In this document: one piece after another, positions 1 through 7,043 of the stretch
Numbering within the stretch: the stretch's first letter is position 1
Layout of the letters: every line of letters begins with the position of its first letter
Assembly (NCBI GenBank): GCA_044371675.1
Contig: JBILTF010000002.1
Span: 8,285-72,284 of the forward strand
Reading direction: 5' to 3'
Source: CAIZGX01 sp044371675
GTDB lineage: Bacteria; Bacteroidota; Bacteroidia; Flavobacteriales_D; Sanyastnellaceae
DNA: 64,000 nucleotides
The notes under the pieces: generated by a model
Seen by the model: only the letters and a program-made list of their open reading frames with translations
What the model was told of the DNA's origin: nothing
Database searches by the model: none
Program-made: the position numbers and the translations under genes

Positions 1-613
1 AAGTAAAGACGGAGATGACAGAACAGCGACCGGGTTGTTGAAGATGTTCGCAATGAGTTCCGATAACATTGAAGACGGCTTGCAGGCGTTGAGCATGATT
101 CCTATGGCCGTGAGCTATGAATACGATCCCTGTGATATGATGAAGACGAATGAGCTCATGCATTTAAAAGTGCTTGGTTCTTACGAAAAAAAATCGGGAG
201 AGGATTTTCTTTCCATGTTGAAAGGAATCACAGGACATAAAGGACGTGTGAATATTTCTATGGGCAATTCAATGAATGAACACATTGAACACATGCGTAT
301 CATTCAAAATAAAAACGAGAAGTATCGTTATTTAACGCATGCCATAGACAATGAGATGCACCGTATTTTTCATCTTTGGCCTACGAATTACATTGCTTAC
401 GATTTATTGAATGGGACGAAAGAGTACAAAGACCACTATTCGCAAATTCAGAAAATTGCTTTCAGCAATTACATTCGAGGCAATACCTTCAAATTAAGTC
501 TACATCGCAAAAAGACGAACCTTCCGAAAGAGAATTTCACGCAGATCGCGCGTGACATTATGCTTCAGATGTATGCGAATCCGGTGATAAATTTTCGGAA
601 TCTGTCGGCTTAA
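1..613 (+). CDS. PlsC-like lysophospholipid acyltransferase, C-terminal part (5' end outside window)
   Basis: The reading frame is open from the first bases of the window (codons from position 2), so this is the 3' part of a longer gene. The first visible residues, SKDGDDRTATGLLKMF, resemble the conserved block that follows the EGxR motif in Bacteroidota glycerolipid acyltransferases, which acylate lysophosphatidate or glycerol phosphate at the inner membrane. The HX4D catalytic motif must lie upstream of the window. The rest of the visible 200 or so residues is the long helical tail typical of this subfamily. The TTG at 35 could be read as a start but lies inside the conserved block, so it is unlikely. 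The gene ends inside the convergent methyltransferase gene, with a 56-bp tail-to-tail coding overlap. Confidence 0.7.
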   Translation, partial: SKDGDDRTATGLLKMFAMSSDNIEDGLQALSMIPMAVSYEYDPCDMMKTNELMHLKVLGSYEKKSGEDFLSMLKGITGHKGRVNISMGNSMNEHIEHMRIIQNKNEKYRYLTHAIDNEMHRIFHLWPTNYIAYDLLNGTKEYKDHYSQIQKIAFSNYIRGNTFKLSLHRKKTNLPKENFTQIARDIMLQMYANPVINFRNLSA

Positions 614-1769
614 CTTCAAATCGTTCGTTACGCTTTCCTCTGAATAAATCTATTCCGCGAAGCTCGCATTCCAACTTTCCATTCATCAATTTTACTTTGC
701 GCTTCTGGCGAAGGCCAATGGCATGCAATGCTTGCAGATCTGAAGAGATGATCCAAGCCGTGGAACCTGAATAGCGGTGCTTGAAAACGGAGCCAATTTC
801 AGAATAAATTTTTTCCAGTTCTTCAATCTCCATCCGTTCGCCATATGGTGGATTCAAAACCACTAACCCCGGAACTTCAGGAACACTGTCTTCACTGAAG
901 AAATCTGATTTTTCAAATCGAATGGCATCGTTGAACGGAAGGTTCTTTCCGTTTTTACGTGCTACATTCAATTGATCGTAATCAATGTCGGAAGCAACTA
1001 TGGTTAACTCTTTATTCTCGATCAATGCATTCGCATCGCCATGAACAGTCATCCAAAGAGCATCATCGAAATTCAACCATGTTTGAAAATTGAATTTTGG
1101 ATAAGCCTTTTGCGCCGGAATATTCAAAGCGGCATACGCTGCTTCGAAGGCAATAGTGCCCGAACCACAAAACGGATTGTACAAAGGAGTCTCTCCCTTC
1201 CATCCGGTAATGGCAATAATACCTGCAGCCAACACTTCATTCATAGGAGCCTCTCCTCCATTCACGCGATAACCGCGTTGGTTGAGTGAACGTCCTGAAC
1301 TGTCTAATGAAATCTGAACTTTTTCTTGATCGATGAGCAAATGTATTTGCACATCTGGACTTTCCGGATTCACATCTGGACGAGAACCGTAGACCTTTTT
1401 CAAACGATCAGCAATTGCATCTTTCACGCGGAGCGAAGGAAAATGCGAGTGCGTGAACATGGAAGAAGATACCTGAGGATCAATGGCAAACGTGGTGTCT
1501 GCATGCAGATATTCTTCCCATGGCATTTCATAAGCCTTGTTGTATAAATCGTCGACCTTTCGAATTTGAAATGAATGCAACGGGCAAAGCACGCGCAACG
1601 CAAGACGCGCACGGTAGTTTATTTTGTAAAGTGTTTCAAGGTCGCAATTTGCGCGAACCACTCTTCTACCCTCTTCTACTTCGGTTGCGCCTAAGGCAAT
1701 CATTTCTTGGGCCAGCAAGGGCTCAAGGCTCTGCATGGTCTTAACTACGATTGGAAATATTTTCTCCAT
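558..1769 (-). CDS. THUMP-domain class I SAM-dependent RNA methyltransferase (RlmL N-terminal/YcbY-like)
   Basis: This 403-aa protein has an N-terminal THUMP-like RNA-binding region (about 1-160) followed by a Rossmann methyltransferase domain. SAM motif I is NPFCGSGTI near residue 196, and the catalytic NPPYGERM motif near residue 305 is typical of N2-guanine RNA methyltransferases (COG0116, 23S rRNA m2G2445 type). Substrate is inferred from the family. I place the start at 1769 because a strong Shine-Dalgarno AGGAGG (1775-1780) lies five bases upstream; a start at 1796 would add nine residues lying inside the preceding gene. The SD overlaps the stop region of the upstream SUI1 gene, so the two are probably translationally coupled. 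Confidence 0.88.
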   Translation of the reverse strand: MEKIFPIVVKTMQSLEPLLAQEMIALGATEVEEGRRVVRANCDLETLYKINYRARLALRVLCPLHSFQIRKVDDLYNKAYEMPWEEYLHADTTFAIDPQVSSSMFTHSHFPSLRVKDAIADRLKKVYGSRPDVNPESPDVQIHLLIDQEKVQISLDSSGRSLNQRGYRVNGGEAPMNEVLAAGIIAITGWKGETPLYNPFCGSGTIAFEAAYAALNIPAQKAYPKFNFQTWLNFDDALWMTVHGDANALIENKELTIVASDIDYDQLNVARKNGKNLPFNDAIRFEKSDFFSEDSVPEVPGLVVLNPPYGERMEIEELEKIYSEIGSVFKHRYSGSTAWIISSDLQALHAIGLRQKRKVKLMNGKLECELRGIDLFRGKRNERFEVKPTDSENLSPDSHTSEA

Positions 1770-1770
1770 T

Positions 1771-2115
1771 TTATCCTCCTGCTTTTTTAGCTGCATAACC
1801 CAAGTCCTGCAACAGTTTAATAATTTTTTCTCTGTGGTCGCCTTGAATTATGATCTCGCCGTCTTTCGCACTTCCACCGGTACCACATTTGTTCTTCAGC
1901 ACTTTCGCTAACTGTTCTATATCTTCTTCGTTACCGATGAAGTCTTTAATAACCGAGGCGGTCTTTCCACCACGGTGATTCTTTTCCAACCAAACTTTTA
2001 ATTTCTGTTCGTTGGGTGGAAGCGTCTCAACCGCTTCGTTTTCATTTTCTATGTTGAAGTTAGGATTCGTACTGAATACAAATCCACCTTCACTCTTGAT
2101 GTTCTTCTTGCTCAT
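1771..2115 (-). CDS. SUI1/eIF1-family translation factor (YciH-like)
   Basis: This 114-aa protein carries a C-terminal SUI1 (eIF1-like) domain: GGKTASVIKDF near the middle, a glycine-rich CGTGGSAKDG turn, and the IIQGDHREKI segment match the bacterial YciH group. Bacterial YciH is thought to influence start-site fidelity or stress-related translation; its exact role is unsettled. The ATG at 2115 (MSKKN) is preferred over the one six bases upstream. The start overlaps the 3' end of the CPBP protease gene by 26 bp, and the stop overlaps the Shine-Dalgarno of the methyltransferase, so the three minus-strand genes form one operon. Confidence 0.88.
   Translation of the reverse strand: MSKKNIKSEGGFVFSTNPNFNIENENEAVETLPPNEQKLKVWLEKNHRGGKTASVIKDFIGNEEDIEQLAKVLKNKCGTGGSAKDGEIIIQGDHREKIIKLLQDLGYAAKKAGG
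1775..1780 (-). promoter_or_regulatory. Strong Shine-Dalgarno for the THUMP methyltransferase
   Basis: AGGAGG on the minus strand, five bases before the ATG at 1769, overlapping the last codons of the SUI1 gene (stop codon 1771-1773). Bacteroidota genes rarely carry a good Shine-Dalgarno, so this one fixes the start and suggests coupling to the gene before it. Confidence 0.7.
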
Positions 2116-2704
2116 GTGCAATTGGAATAATTGATTTCTTTTTCAACTCTTCGTATTCCGATTGAATACGCAGAAAAGCTACAATGTCATAAAGTATGTG
2201 CGCTACAATGGCCGCAAGCAATCCTACGTATGCGCCTAAAATTCCCAGCACTGTTCCCACCGCAAATAAGATGAGTCCGAATATGACTTTCGGCCATGAA
2301 CTGTAACTCATGTATCCGTGAAGCGCAATAAACATAAACGACGTAGTTAAAATTCCCAACCAAGGCTGAATCATTCCACGAAACACAATCTCTTCTCCAA
2401 CACCTGCGCAAAAACTCAAGAATAAAATTTCTTGAAAACTGAAATTGAAAATTCCCAATCGTAAAGTATAATCGAAATTCACATCGTCGAGATATTTCCA
2501 TTGCCCCATGAGCCACGTCATTCCACTTAACACAAATCCGCCTGCAACACCTATTCCTATCTGAAACAACAAACTCATTTTCCCAATGATAACGGGGATC
2601 ATAAATTCCGTTGCGTTGAAATAATAAAGAATGGAAACAATCACCAATGGAACGAGCACCGTAAGTAAACCCATACGCATAAACAATTCCCGACTCGGTT
2701 TCAT
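2090..2704 (-). CDS. CPBP-family intramembrane metalloprotease (CAAX/Abi type)
   Basis: This 204-aa membrane protein has several hydrophobic segments and the CPBP signature EEIVFR (Glu-Glu-x3-Arg) near residue 104, followed by a histidine in the segment FIALHGYMSY that would ligate the metal. The family includes prenyl-protein proteases, immunity proteins and housekeeping membrane proteases; no specific substrate can be named. The ATG at 2704 is preferred over a TTG at 2737: the promoter-like TACCTTTG (2717-2710) sits between them, and the TTG would overlap the divergent gene. First gene of a three-gene minus-strand operon with SUI1 and the RNA methyltransferase. Confidence 0.85.
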   Translation of the reverse strand: MKPSRELFMRMGLLTVLVPLVIVSILYYFNATEFMIPVIIGKMSLLFQIGIGVAGGFVLSGMTWLMGQWKYLDDVNFDYTLRLGIFNFSFQEILFLSFCAGVGEEIVFRGMIQPWLGILTTSFMFIALHGYMSYSSWPKVIFGLILFAVGTVLGILGAYVGLLAAIVAHILYDIVAFLRIQSEYEELKKKSIIPIAHEQEEHQE

Positions 2705-2709
2705 AAATG

Positions 2710-2717
2710 CAAAGGTA
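2710..2717 (-). promoter_or_regulatory. -7 promoter element for the CPBP operon
   Basis: TACCTTTG matches the Bacteroidota -7 consensus TAnnTTTG. It ends only five bases before the ATG at 2704, so the transcript should be leaderless or nearly so. I see no clear -33 TTTG at the expected distance. Confidence 0.5.
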
Positions 2718-2736
2718 AGCTTTGTAACTTCGCGCA

Positions 2737-3381
2737 ATGAATTTTATCTCATCTACTTTATTGGATTATTGCGAAAAACACTCAGACGATGAATCTGAAA
2801 TGTTGAAGGCGCTATCGGCTGAAACCTGGCAGAAGGTGATAAATCCGCGTATGCTAAGTGGACATTTGCAAGGACGGTTTTTAAGCCTGCTTTCGCAGTT
2901 GATTCAACCGAAGCGCATTTTAGAAATTGGAACTTTTACAGGGTATAGCGCTTTGTGCTTGGCCGATGGACTTCAAGAAGACGGAGAATTAATTACCATA
3001 GATGAGAACGATGAACTGAGTTGGTTGCACGTCAAGTATTTCCTTCAACATAAAAAAGGATCGCAAATAAAACCTATTTATAAAGCAGCCCTGAACGCAT
3101 TTGAAGATTTGGATGGAACATTCGACTTGGTCTTTATAGATGCAGATAAGCGGAATTACCTTCATTATTGGAATTGGACAATGGAGCACGCTCATGCCGG
3201 AACGGTTATTCTTATAGACAATGTCCTCTGGAGCGGAAAGGTTCTGGAACCCGCTGTAGAAAAGGATTTCGACACACAAGTTCTTCAAGAATTGAATGAT
3301 TTAGTGGCGAAAGACAGCCGATGCGAGAAGGTACTTTTGCCGCTTCGCGACGGATTAATGATGATTCGGGTGAAAAAGTAG
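2737..3381 (+). CDS. SAM-dependent O-methyltransferase (caffeoyl-CoA OMT-like, Methyltransf_3)
   Basis: This 214-aa protein is close to the usual length for the bacterial catechol/caffeoyl-CoA O-methyltransferase-like family. SAM motif I is LEIGTFTGYS at 62-71; the metal-binding acidic segment is FIDADKRNY near 130 and LIDNVLWSGKV near 160. The natural substrate in Bacteroidota is not known; small catechol-like molecules are possible. The start has TAACTTCG four bases upstream, a one-mismatch version of the -7 element, suggesting a very short leader. It is divergent from the CPBP operon and 79 bp ahead of the DEAD-box gene. Confidence 0.88.
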   Translation: MNFISSTLLDYCEKHSDDESEMLKALSAETWQKVINPRMLSGHLQGRFLSLLSQLIQPKRILEIGTFTGYSALCLADGLQEDGELITIDENDELSWLHVKYFLQHKKGSQIKPIYKAALNAFEDLDGTFDLVFIDADKRNYLHYWNWTMEHAHAGTVILIDNVLWSGKVLEPAVEKDFDTQVLQELNDLVAKDSRCEKVLLPLRDGLMMIRVKK

Positions 3382-3383
3382 AC

Positions 3384-3391
3384 TATCTTTG
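3384..3391 (+). promoter_or_regulatory. -7 promoter element for the DEAD-box helicase
   Basis: TATCTTTG matches TAnnTTTG exactly. It lies just after the stop of the O-methyltransferase gene and about 70 bases before the helicase ATG at 3461, so the helicase would have a leader of roughly 65 bases. DEAD-box genes are often controlled through their 5' leader, but I see no definite structure here. Confidence 0.5.
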
Positions 3392-3460
3392 CGCCCGCAA
3401 CAAGTTCCGTTGGCAGTTCAACTTAGAAATACGATTGGGAATTTGGCGACCACGTATTTT

Positions 3461-4801
3461 ATGTCATTTGAAAATTTAAACTTAATTGAGCCTATTCTTA
3501 GCGCTCTAAAAAAAGAAGGTTACACCACTCCCACTCCTATTCAAGAACAAGCCATTCCAATTTTGTTGGAAGGAAATGATTTGTTAGGTTGTGCCCAAAC
3601 GGGAACAGGAAAAACAGCGGCCTTCGCCATTCCAATTCTACAATTACTTACTCAGAATACCGGACACACCGGAAGCAAGCGCGCTATTCGTTCCTTAATT
3701 GTGACTCCAACGCGTGAGTTGGCTATTCAAATTGGAGAAAGCTTCGCGAGCTACGGCAGAAACTTGAATCTTCGTCACACCGTTATTTTCGGTGGCGTGA
3801 ATCAGTTCTCTCAAGTGAACGCGTTGAAAGCAGGTGTAGATATTCTTATTTGCACTCCAGGACGATTGTTAGACTTGGTGCAACAGCGTCATGTGAATCT
3901 CGGACAAATTCAAATGTTTGTTTTGGATGAAGCAGATCGCATGTTGGACATGGGATTCGTGAACGATGTGAAACGTATTATTAAATTAATTCCTGAAAGA
4001 AGACAGTCTTTGTTCTTTTCGGCAACCATGCCGAAGACGATTCAAGAATTGGCGAATTCAATTTTAACGACTCCGAAAAAAGTTGAAGTGACTCCTGTTT
4101 CTTCCACCGTTGAAAAAATTGAGCAAGGCATTTACTTCGTAGATCAGGCGAACAAGAACGATTTGTTGATGCATGTCCTTCAAGATAAATCAATACGATC
4201 TGCTTTGGTTTTCACACGTACCAAGCACGGAGCCGATAAAGTAGTTAAGCTTTTACAAAAGTTTAGCATTAAGGCTGAAGCCATTCACGGAAACAAATCT
4301 CAGAATCACCGTCAGCGTGCGTTAAGCAATTTCAAAGGCGGAATCACACGCGTGCTTGTCGCTACAGACATTGCTGCACGTGGTATTGACATTGATGAGT
4401 TGGCCTTCGTGGTAAACTTCGAAATTCCGAATATCCCTGAGACTTATGTTCACCGTATTGGAAGAACTGGTCGCGCGGGTGCATCTGGTAGAGCTGTTTC
4501 ATTCTGCGATATTGAAGAGCGCGAATACTTGCGCGACATTCAAAAGTTGATTGGATTGGAAATTCCGGTTGTGAACGAGCATCCATATCCAGCATTGAAC
4601 AAGCCTGCGCCAGGTGTTGCGCAAAAGCCACAAGGCAAGAAACCCTTTTCAAGATCAGGTGGCGGAAAGACACATCGTGGAAGTGGTTCTGGTAGCGGAA
4701 GTGGAAATGGTGGCGGAGGAAACAGACCGAAGACCGGCAGTGGTGGTGGATTTAAGCCACGCTTCTCTGGAAATCCCGATTCAAAAAGAAGACCGTCTTA
4801 A
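3461..4801 (+). CDS. DEAD-box ATP-dependent RNA helicase (RhlE-like)
   Basis: This 446-aa protein shows the motifs in order: Q motif PTPIQEQAIP (about 24-33), Walker A AQTGTGKT (45-52), PTRELA (83-88), DEAD (156-159), SAT (187-189) and HRIGRTGRAG near 330. After about 375 the chain becomes a Gly/Ser/Arg/Lys-rich low-complexity tail, typical of RhlE-like helicases, which probably binds RNA non-specifically. It would act in RNA remodelling, ribosome assembly or cold adaptation. The ATG at 3461 gives the canonical N-terminus MSFENLNL; an upstream ATG at 3389 lies on top of the promoter and is rejected. The stop TAA shares bases TTAA (4798-4801) with the stop of the convergent gene. Confidence 0.93.
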   Translation: MSFENLNLIEPILSALKKEGYTTPTPIQEQAIPILLEGNDLLGCAQTGTGKTAAFAIPILQLLTQNTGHTGSKRAIRSLIVTPTRELAIQIGESFASYGRNLNLRHTVIFGGVNQFSQVNALKAGVDILICTPGRLLDLVQQRHVNLGQIQMFVLDEADRMLDMGFVNDVKRIIKLIPERRQSLFFSATMPKTIQELANSILTTPKKVEVTPVSSTVEKIEQGIYFVDQANKNDLLMHVLQDKSIRSALVFTRTKHGADKVVKLLQKFSIKAEAIHGNKSQNHRQRALSNFKGGITRVLVATDIAARGIDIDELAFVVNFEIPNIPETYVHRIGRTGRAGASGRAVSFCDIEEREYLRDIQKLIGLEIPVVNEHPYPALNKPAPGVAQKPQGKKPFSRSGGGKTHRGSGSGSGSGNGGGGNRPKTGSGGGFKPRFSGNPDSKRRPS

Positions 4802-6981
4802 ACGCGTACCATCCAAACGTATTCGCGCATTTGTTTCCACCAGCTGAATTTCACGACCTCTTCAGGAGTGGATTTGAGTTGGTTGGAAAAGTTAGTGAGG
4901 ACATCTTGGTAGTTTATTTTTTCTTCTTGAAATAAATTCAACTTCGTTTCATTTTCTATGAGGAAATCGGCTACTACTGAAGGAAAGTCTATTTTTTGAT
5001 ATCCCGATTTATGCACGAAGAGGATCTCTTTGTTCGGACCGTTTTTCTTCAATTCCTTTAAAGACGTTTGATGAAGGAAGAGCACCATGCCTTTCAATTC
5101 TACTTCATCATCGGGCATTTTCTTGACAGACTTTTCAATGAGTGAGCGGTGAACCAATGGATTGACGATTGGAAATTTGAAGAATTTCTTCAACGGAAAT
5201 TCGAAGCCAATGCCATGCATGTAGTTGTACAACGCCTTCTTCAGTCCTTCTGAATATTGCTCGTGGTTGGCTCCTTTCGGGTCTTCATGGAACAAGTCGT
5301 TGTTCGCGAAACCTTCGAAAACAGGGCCTGTGCGAATCACTCCGAATTTCTCGGGGTCTTTTCCAACGGGGCTGTGAACGGTCATGGCGAACTGGTGCCA
5401 ATGTCCCGAGTGAAGCAATTGGTTTTCGAATAATTGTCGAACCACTTCCAACGAATCGATGGTTTCTTGTTCGGTTTGCGTAGGGAAACCGAACATTAAG
5501 TAGGCATGGACTAAAATTCCAGCATCGCGGAAACCTTTGCAGACCTTGGCTACTTGATCTATGGAAATTCCTTTGTCGATCAACTCTAAAATTCTGGGAC
5601 TCGCCACTTCTAAACCACCTGTTACGGCGATGCATCCGGAAGCTGCTAGAATTTTACAGAGATCGGGAGAGAATGTTTTTTCAAAACGAATGTTGGTCCA
5701 CCAAGAGACTTGCAAGCCTCTGCGAAGAATTTCAATAGCTAGATCGCGCAATGCTGCTGGAGGCGCGGCTTCATCTACGAAGTGAAATCCGGTTTCACCG
5801 GTCTCCGCAATGAGCGCTTCCATTTGATCTACTAAATGTGTTGCGCTGGCTTGGTCGTATCTTCCAATGTAATCGAGGGTAATGTCGCAGAAGCTGCATT
5901 TCTTCCAATAACATCCGTGAGCCACTGTCATCTTGTTCCAACGCCCGTCGTTCCACAAGCGGTGCATGGGGTTCGGCATATCAATTACCGAGAGGTATTC
6001 ATTGAAACGAAGACCGGTGTAGCTCGGTGCTGGTTTTTGAGCATGAAGGAAATCTCCTCCTACTTTAGTGTCAACGAATTCAACTTCGTTGTTTGAATTT
6101 CTACGGAATGTTCTTTTCAGTTCCGGATGAACTTCTGCATCTTCAAGATGCTTCAACAGCGCTAGGAACGGCCCTTCCCCATCGTCGAGCGTAATGTAAT
6201 CGACGAAGTCGAAAACGCGCGGGTCGGAGAGTTCGCGCAGTTCTGTATTCGGATATCCCCCACCCATTGCGATTTTCACTTCCGGATAATGAGTCTTGAT
6301 CCATTGTCCAGCTTTGAAAGCGCCGTATAAATTTCCACCAAAAGGAACAGTAAAACCCACCATGGAAGGCACTTCTTCTTGGAAGTACGTCTTTACCCTT
6401 TCCACCAAAATATCGTCGAGATAATTGTTGGGCTTGTTCAATTCTTCAAGAATTGGACTAAAGGATACTGCAGTTCTTGAGATGCGTTCTGCGTATTTCG
6501 AAAAACCGAAATGCGGACCCACGGTAGCTTGAATAAGATCTGAGATATCTTCCAAGTACATGGTGCACTTGTATCGCGCTTTGTCTTGTACCCCAATGTT
6601 TCCGAAGAACCATTCGAGGTCTTTTATTTGTTGAAATCTAGAGCCCTCAGGCAAATAGGACCCCGCTGCTATGCGGTACCCGAGTGTGTAATTTTTATTT
6701 TGAAGGAATGAAATCACGGCATCTACGGTATTCTCGTAGGCCTTGCGATTTTTCACCAACGCATCGAGTTGATGAGTTAGGTTGAAGTTGGAATTCTCAA
6801 TGGCGTTGAACAATAGTTCGAATCCCTTTTTCGAAAACACTTCCAATACCATGTCCAACCCTAAATCCTTTTGTCTTGAATCGAAAGCTTGTTGTTTCAA
6901 AAATCCGGTTAAATAAGCGGTGGCTGGATACGGAGTATTCAGTTGAGTTAGCGGGGGTATTATTAGCAGTGGTTTCGACAC
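4798..6981 (-). CDS. B12-binding-domain radical SAM protein
   Basis: This 727-aa protein has a B12-binding-like N-terminal region (start motif LLIIPPLTQLNTPYPATAYL, with a Rossmann-type segment around 215-290), then a radical SAM domain with the 4Fe-4S motif CYWKKCSFC (C-x3-C-x2-C, about residues 355-362), and a C-terminal extension of over 150 residues. The arrangement is that of cobalamin-dependent radical SAM enzymes (methyltransferases, cyclases and others). The substrate cannot be read from the sequence. It stands alone between a convergent helicase gene and the terminator of the next upstream gene, with no biosynthetic neighbours that would hint at a product. Confidence 0.85.
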   Translation of the reverse strand: MSKPLLIIPPLTQLNTPYPATAYLTGFLKQQAFDSRQKDLGLDMVLEVFSKKGFELLFNAIENSNFNLTHQLDALVKNRKAYENTVDAVISFLQNKNYTLGYRIAAGSYLPEGSRFQQIKDLEWFFGNIGVQDKARYKCTMYLEDISDLIQATVGPHFGFSKYAERISRTAVSFSPILEELNKPNNYLDDILVERVKTYFQEEVPSMVGFTVPFGGNLYGAFKAGQWIKTHYPEVKIAMGGGYPNTELRELSDPRVFDFVDYITLDDGEGPFLALLKHLEDAEVHPELKRTFRRNSNNEVEFVDTKVGGDFLHAQKPAPSYTGLRFNEYLSVIDMPNPMHRLWNDGRWNKMTVAHGCYWKKCSFCDITLDYIGRYDQASATHLVDQMEALIAETGETGFHFVDEAAPPAALRDLAIEILRRGLQVSWWTNIRFEKTFSPDLCKILAASGCIAVTGGLEVASPRILELIDKGISIDQVAKVCKGFRDAGILVHAYLMFGFPTQTEQETIDSLEVVRQLFENQLLHSGHWHQFAMTVHSPVGKDPEKFGVIRTGPVFEGFANNDLFHEDPKGANHEQYSEGLKKALYNYMHGIGFEFPLKKFFKFPIVNPLVHRSLIEKSVKKMPDDEVELKGMVLFLHQTSLKELKKNGPNKEILFVHKSGYQKIDFPSVVADFLIENETKLNLFQEEKINYQDVLTNFSNQLKSTPEEVVKFSWWKQMREYVWMVRV

Positions 6982-6996
6982 GAATGCAAAGAAACG

Positions 6997-7024
6997 AAAA
7001 AGAGCCGCGTGTGCGGCTCTTTTA
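6997..7024 (-). terminator. Rho-independent terminator of the SH3-tailed membrane protein gene
   Basis: Perfect hairpin: AAAAGAGCCGC and its complement around a GTGT loop (stem 6997-7008 / 7013-7024), flanked on the minus strand by a T run. It lies between the stop at 7044 and the start of the radical SAM gene, so it ends minus-strand transcription of the 7044-9383 gene and isolates the downstream gene. Confidence 0.85.
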
Positions 7025-7043
7025 TAAATTGAAAGTGATGAAC

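Noticed and set aside
1424..1744. Several overlapping frames inside the THUMP methyltransferase gene
   Set aside because: They are shadows of a strongly conserved gene in another frame.
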